DNA of 64,000 nt from Streptococcus mitis. Lineage in GTDB: Bacteria; Bacillota; Bacilli; Lactobacillales; Streptococcaceae. The translations under genes and the position numbers were made by a program. Positions within the stretch are counted from its first letter, which is position 1. Every line of letters starts with the position of its first letter. Positions 58,993 to 64,000 of the stretch are shown here, in pieces. Where the stretch lies: NCBI RefSeq assembly GCF_005144795.1, contig NZ_SWFJ01000005.1:1-64000 (forward strand), written 5' to 3'. The notes under the pieces are model-generated. The model saw only the letters and a program-made list of their open reading frames with translations. It was not told the DNA's origin and did not search any database.

Positions 58993-59062
58993 TCAAACGA
59001 AAGAATGAATCTTCAAACTGTTTATGAATGTATTATTGACCGTTGCAGTCAATTTACGAATC

Positions 59063-59092
59063 TGAACCCTTGTATCTGCAAGGGTTTTCTTC
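59063..59092 (+). terminator. Terminator after the AAA+ gene
   Basis: AACCCTTG (59065-59072) pairs with CAAGGGTT (59079-59086), then TTCTTCTT. Confidence 0.8.
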
Positions 59093-59148
59093 TTACTTTG
59101 TTTTTATGGTAAAATATTTTTAATAAAATGCCTACATTTCCCCCAATC

Positions 59149-59182
59149 TTACAAAAATGTAAGATTAAAGTCTCTTTTGTAA
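59149..59182 (+). promoter_or_regulatory. BceR-like operator upstream of the ABC transporter
   Basis: TTACA-AAAA-TGTAA at 59149-59162 is the TNACA-N4-TGTAA inverted repeat bound by BceR-type response regulators. A half-site TGTAA lies at 59178-59182. Confidence 0.7.
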
Positions 59183-59250
59183 GGTTAGGTTATGGCAAGA
59201 GGTCTTTTTTTGATGTAAACTAGACTCATAAAGAACAAAGGAGTAACATC

Positions 59251-59361
59251 ATGAAACAAATCTTACATAAGAAAACAAGAAAACCAAGCCACAAAGAAAT
59301 CGAGCGTGTTCAACTGGGATGCGCTATGATGCAAGCGACATTTCATTTGATGGGATATTAA
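59251..59361 (+). CDS. 36-residue peptide upstream of the BceAB-type transporter
   Basis: ORF starting MKQILHKKTRKPSHKE and ending ATFHLMGY; strong RBS (AAAGGAG 59237-59243). Basic N-terminal half, more hydrophobic C-terminal half with one Cys. Fourteen bases before the ABC ATPase gene and downstream of the BceR-like box, so co-regulated. Could be a small membrane-associated regulator or merely a translated leader; no family recognised. Confidence 0.6.
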   Translation: MKQILHKKTRKPSHKEIERVQLGCAMMQATFHLMGY

Positions 59362-59375
59362 GAAAGGAGATTCTC

Positions 59376-60134
59376 ATGACACTTTTAGATGTAAAACACG
59401 TTCAAAAAATTTATAAAACTCGTTTTCAGGGCAACCAAGTAGAGGCCCTCAAGGATATTCACTTTACCGTAGAAAAAGGTGACTACGTTGCCATCATGGG
59501 TGAGTCTGGTTCTGGTAAATCAACTCTTCTCAATATCCTAGCTATGCTGGATAAACCAAGTCGTGGTCAGGTTTACTTGAATGGAACTGATACCGCAACC
59601 ATTAAAAATTCACAGGCTTCTAGCTTCCGTCGTGAAAAGTTGGGCTTTGTCTTCCAAGACTTTAACTTGCTAGATACTCTATCTGTTAAAGACAATATCT
59701 TACTTCCGCTTGTCTTGTCAAGAAGACCTATTACGGAAATGATGAAAAAATTGGTGGTGACAGCTGAGAATCTAGGCATCAACCAATTGCAAGAGAAGTA
59801 CCCTTACGAGATTTCTGGTGGGCAAAAACAGCGTGTAGCAGTAGCCCGTGCCATCATCACAGAACCTGAAATTCTCCTTGCGGATGAGCCAACAGGAGCC
59901 CTTGACTCCAAATCATCTGCAGCCTTACTTGATGTCTTTGATGAAATCAATGAGCGCGGCCAAACCATTCTCATGGTAACCCACTCAACAGCAGCAGCTA
60001 GCAGAGCTAAACGTGTACTCTTTATCAAAGACGGCATTCTTTACAATCAAATCTACCGTGGAGAGAAGACAGAGCGTCAGATGTTCCAAGAAATCTCTGA
60101 TACCTTGACTGTCATGGCAAGCGAGGTGAATTAG
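59376..60134 (+). CDS. BceA-type ABC transporter ATP-binding protein
   Basis: 252 residues from ATG 59376 (RBS GAAAGGAG); the longer frame from 59319 overlaps the 36-residue ORF. Walker [11 protein letters not shown]-loop FVFQDFN, signature ISGGQKQRV, Walker [13 protein letters not shown], His loop VTHS: MacB/BceA class. With the large permease it forms a detoxification/sensing module for peptide antibiotics such as bacitracin or lantibiotics. Confidence 0.92.
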   Translation: MTLLDVKHVQKIYKTRFQGNQVEALKDIHFTVEKGDYVAIMGESGSGKSTLLNILAMLDKPSRGQVYLNGTDTATIKNSQASSFRREKLGFVFQDFNLLDTLSVKDNILLPLVLSRRPITEMMKKLVVTAENLGINQLQEKYPYEISGGQKQRVAVARAIITEPEILLADEPTGALDSKSSAALLDVFDEINERGQTILMVTHSTAAASRAKRVLFIKDGILYNQIYRGEKTERQMFQEISDTLTVMASEVN

Positions 60135-60135
60135 T

Positions 60136-62124
60136 ATGTTTCGATTAACTAATAAGTTAGCGGTATCGAACTTGATTAAAAACCGCAAACTCTACTATCC
60201 TTTTGCGCTGGCTGTTCTTTTGGCAGTCACCGTCACCTATCTCTTTTATTCCCTAACCTTTAATCCCAAGATTGCGGAAATCCGTGGAGGTGAAACAATT
60301 CAAGCTACTCTAGGATTTGGTATGTTTGTCGTCACCCTTGCGTCAGCCATTATCGTCCTCTATGCCAATAGTTTTGTCATGAAAAACCGTTCCAAGGAAC
60401 TAGGGATTTATGGCATGCTGGGTTTGGAGAAACGCCATCTGATCAGTATGACCTTTAAGGAGTTGGTGGTATTTGGGATTCTAACTGTTGGAGCGGGAAT
60501 CGGTATTGGAGCCTTGTTTGACAAGTTGATTTTCGCCTTCTTGCTCAAACTGATGAAATTGAAGGTTGAACTAGTTGCTACCTTCCAGATGAAAGTTGTC
60601 ATTACAGTACTTGTTGTCTTTGGTTTGATTTTCCTAGGTCTCATGTTCCTGAATGCTATTCGAATCGCCCGTATGAATGCCCTCCAGCTCTCGCGTGAGA
60701 AAGCAAGCGGAGAGAAAAAAGGTCGTTTCCTACCTCTCCAAACTATTCTTGGTTCCATTAGTTTAGGGATTGGCTATTATCTTTCTCTTACAGTAAAAGA
60801 TCCTCTTACAGCCCTAACAACCTTCTTCTTAGCTGTTTTACTTGTTATCTTTGGTACTTATCTTTTGTTCAATGCAGGGATTACCGTTTTCCTACAAATT
60901 TTAAAGAAAAACAAACAATACTATTACCAACCAAATAATCTTATCTCAGTGTCTAATTTGATTTTCCGTATGAAGAAAAATGCGGTTGGACTAGCAACTA
61001 TCGCGATTTTGTCAACAATGGTTTTGGTAACCATGTCAGCAGCGACTAGTATTTTCAATGCCTCAGAAAGTTTTAAAAAAGTTCTAAATCCTCATGACTT
61101 TGGCATTACTGGACAAAATGTTGAAAAAGAAGACTTGGACAAACTCTTGAGCCAGTTTGCAAGTGATAAAGGTTATAAGATTAAAGAGAAAGAAGTTCTT
61201 CGTTACGCTTACTTTGGTGTTGCAAACCAAGAAGGTAGCAAGTTAACCATTTTTGAAAAAGGACAAAACCGTGTCCAAGTCAAAACAGTTTTTATGGTAT
61301 TTGACCAAAAAGATTATGAAACTATGACTGGTCAAAAACTTTCTCTATCAGGCAATGAGGTCGGACTCTTTGCAAAGAATGAGGGAGTTAAAGAACAAAA
61401 AGCTCTAACTCTAAATGATCATCAATTTTCTGTAAAAGAAGAATTTACTAAAGATTTCATTGTAAACCATGTTCCAAACCAGTTTAATATTTTGACTTCT
61501 GATTACAATTACCTTGTTGTACCTAATTTACAAGCCTTTTTGGACCAATTCCCAGATTCTGATATCTATAATCAGTTTTACGGTGGTATGAATGTAAGTA
61601 TCAGTGAAGAAGAGCAACTCAAAGTCGCTGAAGAATATGAAAAATACTTACAAAAGTTTAATGCTCAATTAAACACTGAAGGTAACTATGTGTATGGTAG
61701 CACTCTAGCAGATGCTGGTGCTCAAATGAGTGTCCTCTTTGGCGGTGTCTTCTTTATTGGTATTTTCCTATCCATTATCTTTATGGTCGGAACCGTTCTG
61801 GTCATCTACTACAAACAAATTTCTGAAGGATATGAAGACCGTGAGCGCTTTATTATCTTGCAGAAAGTTGGTTTAGATCAAAAGCAAATCAAGCAAACCA
61901 TTAACAAACAGGTTTTAACTGTTTTCTTCCTTCCTTTGCTTTTTGCCTTCATACATTTAGCCTTTGCCTACCATATGCTTAGTCTGATTCTAAAAGTGAT
62001 TGGTGTACTGGATACGACTATGATGTTGATTGTGACCTTGTCTATCTGCGCTATCTTCCTCATCGCCTATGTGCTGATTTTCATGATTACCTCTAGAAGT
62101 TATCGTAAAATTGTCCAAATGTAA
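60136..62124 (+). CDS. BceB-type ABC transporter permease (FtsX-like)
   Basis: 662 residues with ten membrane segments in the BceB pattern: one N-terminal, two groups of FtsX-type helices, and a large extracellular domain between helices VII and VIII (about residues 310-525, rich in charged residues) that binds peptide antibiotics. One base after the ATPase gene. Such permeases usually signal through a BceS-type kinase and BceR regulator, which are not in this window, although the operator upstream suggests that circuit exists. Confidence 0.92.
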   Translation: MFRLTNKLAVSNLIKNRKLYYPFALAVLLAVTVTYLFYSLTFNPKIAEIRGGETIQATLGFGMFVVTLASAIIVLYANSFVMKNRSKELGIYGMLGLEKRHLISMTFKELVVFGILTVGAGIGIGALFDKLIFAFLLKLMKLKVELVATFQMKVVITVLVVFGLIFLGLMFLNAIRIARMNALQLSREKASGEKKGRFLPLQTILGSISLGIGYYLSLTVKDPLTALTTFFLAVLLVIFGTYLLFNAGITVFLQILKKNKQYYYQPNNLISVSNLIFRMKKNAVGLATIAILSTMVLVTMSAATSIFNASESFKKVLNPHDFGITGQNVEKEDLDKLLSQFASDKGYKIKEKEVLRYAYFGVANQEGSKLTIFEKGQNRVQVKTVFMVFDQKDYETMTGQKLSLSGNEVGLFAKNEGVKEQKALTLNDHQFSVKEEFTKDFIVNHVPNQFNILTSDYNYLVVPNLQAFLDQFPDSDIYNQFYGGMNVSISEEEQLKVAEEYEKYLQKFNAQLNTEGNYVYGSTLADAGAQMSVLFGGVFFIGIFLSIIFMVGTVLVIYYKQISEGYEDRERFIILQKVGLDQKQIKQTINKQVLTVFFLPLLFAFIHLAFAYHMLSLILKVIGVLDTTMMLIVTLSICAIFLIAYVLIFMITSRSYRKIVQM

Positions 62125-62127
62125 AAA

Positions 62128-62160
62128 AGATACCTCGACTTCAAAATCGAGGTATTTCTT
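62128..62160. terminator. Bidirectional terminator between BceB-type and VIT-type genes
   Basis: ATACCTCGA (62130-62138) pairs with TCGAGGTAT (62147-62155). TTTCTT follows on plus and CTTTTTT on minus. Confidence 0.85.
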
Positions 62161-62165
62161 GTATT

Positions 62166-62861
62166 CTAAATGCTGAAAAGTTGTCCTAGCAGAAAGGTAA
62201 CTCCCATGGTTAAAAGACCAATAGCAAGGTTCCGAATCATAGCTGTTTTAGTTGGGGCTTTTCCAAGTTTGGCGCTTGTGTAGCCAGTCATCAAGAGTGA
62301 AACTCCTACAATCAGAACAGTAGCAGGGATGCGGTATTCACTTGGGAAAATGGTTACTGAGAGCATTGGAGGCAAACTTCCAAGGAAAAAGGCAACGAAG
62401 CTAGAAATGGCAGCGTGCCAAGGATTGGTAAATTCTTCATACTCAATTCCATATTTTTCCTCTACCAAAGCCTTGAGTGGATTTTTAAGAAAGGCCTTAT
62501 TTGTCAAGAGCTGGGCAGAGGTTTCGCATTCTCCATTTTGGATATAGGCAGCATAGAGGGACTTTTTGGCTAGCTCCAAATCTTGGTCTAGCAAGAGTTT
62601 TTCTCGCGCAACAGCTGCTTCCTCAGTATCTTTTTGAGTTGAAACGGATACATATTCTCCGCCAGCCATTGAAAAGGCACCTGCTAAGATAGCCGCAAAT
62701 CCTGATAAAAAGATAATCCAGATATTGCTCGTAGCACTGGCAACCCCGATAACCACACCAGCAATGGAAATAATTCCATCATTAGCACCAAGAACACCCG
62801 CACGCAGGATATTTAAACGACCTGCAAAATTTGAATCAATTTCGTGATTTGTTTCTGACAT
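62166..62861 (-). CDS. VIT1/CCC1-family (iron/manganese) transporter
   Basis: 231 residues from the minus-strand ATG at 62861 (RBS AAAGGAGA); the frame stays open upstream but without an RBS. N-terminal RLNILRAGVLGANDGIISIAGVVIGVA, FSMAGGEYVSVSTQKDTEEA, then a cytoplasmic metal-binding helical insert and the second membrane bundle (FFLGSLPPMLSV, YTSAKLGKAPTKTAMIRNLAIG). Members move Fe2+ or Mn2+ out of the cytosol. Confidence 0.92.
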   Translation of the reverse strand: MSETNHEIDSNFAGRLNILRAGVLGANDGIISIAGVVIGVASATSNIWIIFLSGFAAILAGAFSMAGGEYVSVSTQKDTEEAAVAREKLLLDQDLELAKKSLYAAYIQNGECETSAQLLTNKAFLKNPLKALVEEKYGIEYEEFTNPWHAAISSFVAFFLGSLPPMLSVTIFPSEYRIPATVLIVGVSLLMTGYTSAKLGKAPTKTAMIRNLAIGLLTMGVTFLLGQLFSI

Positions 62862-63044
62862 ACTAATCTCCTTTTTATCCAGTATAAAGGAAACAGATAA
62901 TGAAATCAATCTTTTAAAAGTATCTGAAAAAAGTTGCACGATTTTAATTTTACGAGCTTTTTTAAAAGTTAGAAACACGACTAGCTAGTAGAGAAGGATA
63001 AAAGAGAAGCAAAGCTGATAGACTAGTCCTTTTTCTAGTTATCT

Positions 63045-63054
63045 ATGGTATAAT
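63045..63054 (+). promoter_or_regulatory. Promoter of the HAD phosphatase genes
   Basis: TATGGTATAATAGG, extended -10, about 38 bases before ATG 63092. Confidence 0.65.
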
Positions 63055-63091
63055 AGGAGGTAGATTTACTAATCGGAGTAAGAAAGATTTT

Positions 63092-63883
63092 ATGATTAAA
63101 CTAGTAGCAACGGATATGGACGGAACCTTCCTAGATGGGAATGGACGCTTTGATATGGACCGCCTCAAGTCTCTCTTAGCTTCCTACAAGGAAAAAGGGA
63201 TTTACTTTGCAGTGGCTTCGGGTCGAGGATTTCTATCCTTAGAAAAATTATTTGCTGATGTTCGTGATGACATTATTTTCATCGCTGAAAATGGCAGTTT
63301 AGTAGAGTATCAAGGTCAAGACTTGTATGAAGCGACTATGTCTCGTGAGTTTTATTTGACGACTTTTGAAAAGCTACAAACGTCACCTTATGTAGATGTC
63401 AATAAATTACTTTTGACAGGTAAGAAGGGTTCTTATGTACTAGATACGGTTGATGAAACCTATTTGAAAGAGAGTCAGCATTATAATGAAAATATCCAAA
63501 AAGTAGCCGGTCTGGAAGATATCACAGATGACATTTTCAAATTTACAACCAACTTCACAGAAGAAACTCTGGAAGCTGGAGAGGCTTGGGTCAATGAACA
63601 TGTACCTGGTGTTAAGGCTATGACAACTGGTTTTGAATCCATTGATATTGTTCTGGACTATGTCGATAAGGGAGTGGCTATTGTTGAATTAGCTAAAAAA
63701 CTTGGTATCACAATGGATCAGGTTATGGCTTTTGGAGACAATCTAAATGACTTGCATATGATGCAGGTTGTAGGACATCCTGTAGCTCCTGAAAATGCAC
63801 GACCTGAAATTTTAGAATTAGCAGAGACAGTGATTGGTCACCATAAGGACCAGTCGGTTATAGCTTATATGGAGGGCTTATAA
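63092..63883 (+). CDS. HAD-superfamily Cof-type sugar phosphatase
   Basis: 263 residues. Motif I VATDMDGTFLD, motif II AVASGRG, Cof-type cap in the middle, motif III Lys in the GVAIVELAKKLG stretch, motif IV AFGDNLNDLHMM. Subclass IIB cytosolic phosphatases acting on sugar phosphates or FMN; precise substrate unknown. Overlaps the next HAD gene by one base (TAATG), so translation is coupled. Confidence 0.92.
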   Translation: MIKLVATDMDGTFLDGNGRFDMDRLKSLLASYKEKGIYFAVASGRGFLSLEKLFADVRDDIIFIAENGSLVEYQGQDLYEATMSREFYLTTFEKLQTSPYVDVNKLLLTGKKGSYVLDTVDETYLKESQHYNENIQKVAGLEDITDDIFKFTTNFTEETLEAGEAWVNEHVPGVKAMTTGFESIDIVLDYVDKGVAIVELAKKLGITMDQVMAFGDNLNDLHMMQVVGHPVAPENARPEILELAETVIGHHKDQSVIAYMEGL

Positions 63884-64000
63884 TGGCAGATATAAAATTG
63901 ATTGCATTGGACTTGGACGGTACCTTGCTGACTACTGATAAAAGGCTGACGGATCGCACCAAGGCAACCTTGAAAGCTGCGCGTGATCGTGGTATCAAGA
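63883..64000 (+). CDS. HAD-superfamily Cof-type phosphatase (3' end outside window)
   Basis: First 39 residues only, with motif I LIALDLDGTLLTTDKRLTDRT followed by the start of the usual helix (KATLKAARDRGI). A tandem paralogue of the preceding gene, coupled through TAATG. Truncated by the window edge. Confidence 0.9.
   Translation, partial: MADIKLIALDLDGTLLTTDKRLTDRTKATLKAARDRGIK

Noticed and set aside
62862..62978. Longer N-terminus for the VIT-type transporter
   Set aside because: The extra segment has no RBS and precedes a good AAAGGAGA at the internal ATG; family proteins start near MSETNHE.

Overview
The window reads as chromosomal DNA of a mitis-group Streptococcus (S. mitis / S. oralis / S. 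pneumoniae relatives). The support is protein-level resemblance to pneumococcal genes (CoiA, PrsA, DnaG-RpoD-CpoA, a 286-residue MetAP with an insert, CcdA-Etrx1, PBP3), a competence cin-box, low G+C, and the usual TGnTATAAT promoters. Gene order is a patchwork of blocks that, as I remember the pneumococcal chromosome, lie apart there. A non-pneumococcal mitis-group species or a rearranged strain is therefore likely; this is inference.

Layout. 1-1.1 kb: 3' end of an LPXTG surface protein with two repeat types. 1.2-1.4 kb: decayed short mobile repeats. 1.4-5.9 kb: coiA-pepF-O-methyltransferase-prsA. 6.1-10.0 kb: ftsW and ppc. 10.1-13.1 kb: T-box controlled trpXYZ-type ABC transporter with a micro-ORF. 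13.3-21.0 kb: dnaG-rpoD-DUF59, glycolipid synthases (cpoA and partner), PspC-like and DUF4044 small proteins, obg. 21.0-24.3 kb (minus): ArgR regulator and pepX, separated by a decayed second copy of the pepX 3' end. 24.7-34.6 kb: dnaE, pfkA, pyk, murZ, GNAT, YtoI-like regulator, map. 34.7-38.7 kb: ccdA-etrx1, dacA (minus), AI-2E-type membrane protein. 38.9-44.0 kb: tuf, ylxM-ffh, an ISL3-type transposase remnant, guaC with a short structured leader, tRNA-Arg(CCG). 44.1-49.4 kb: rnc-smc, ribF. 49.5-51.4 kb (minus): a 43-residue peptide gene, a YcgR-type permease and its DUF1980 partner. 51.5-52.1 kb: a PBECR-type nuclease-like gene followed by an apparently independent structured small RNA. 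52.4-55.3 kb: tex, sprT-like, PspC-like. 55.4-59.0 kb: three-gene accessory cassette (HNH-like nuclease/membrane protein, coiled-coil tail-anchored protein, CbxX/SpoVK-type AAA+ ATPase). 59.1-62.1 kb: BceAB-type peptide-antibiotic ABC transporter with an upstream BceR-like box and a 36-residue peptide. 62.2-64 kb: VIT/CCC1 transporter (minus) and two HAD phosphatases, the last cut by the window edge.

Most of the window is housekeeping: replication (dnaG, dnaE, smc), transcription and translation (rpoD, tuf, map, rnc, ffh, tRNA), glycolysis (pfkA, pyk, ppc), envelope assembly (ftsW, murZ, dacA, cpoA) and extracytoplasmic protein folding and redox (prsA, ccdA, etrx1). The two places that look accessory and least explained are the HNH/coiled-coil/AAA+ cassette (55.4-59.0 kb) and the PBECR gene with its downstream RNA (51.5-52.05 kb). 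At least four genes (cpoA, ylxM, ribF, tex) have an extended -10 element 6-7 nt before the ATG and are predicted to be leaderless. All family assignments are from reading the protein sequences; no database search was possible.
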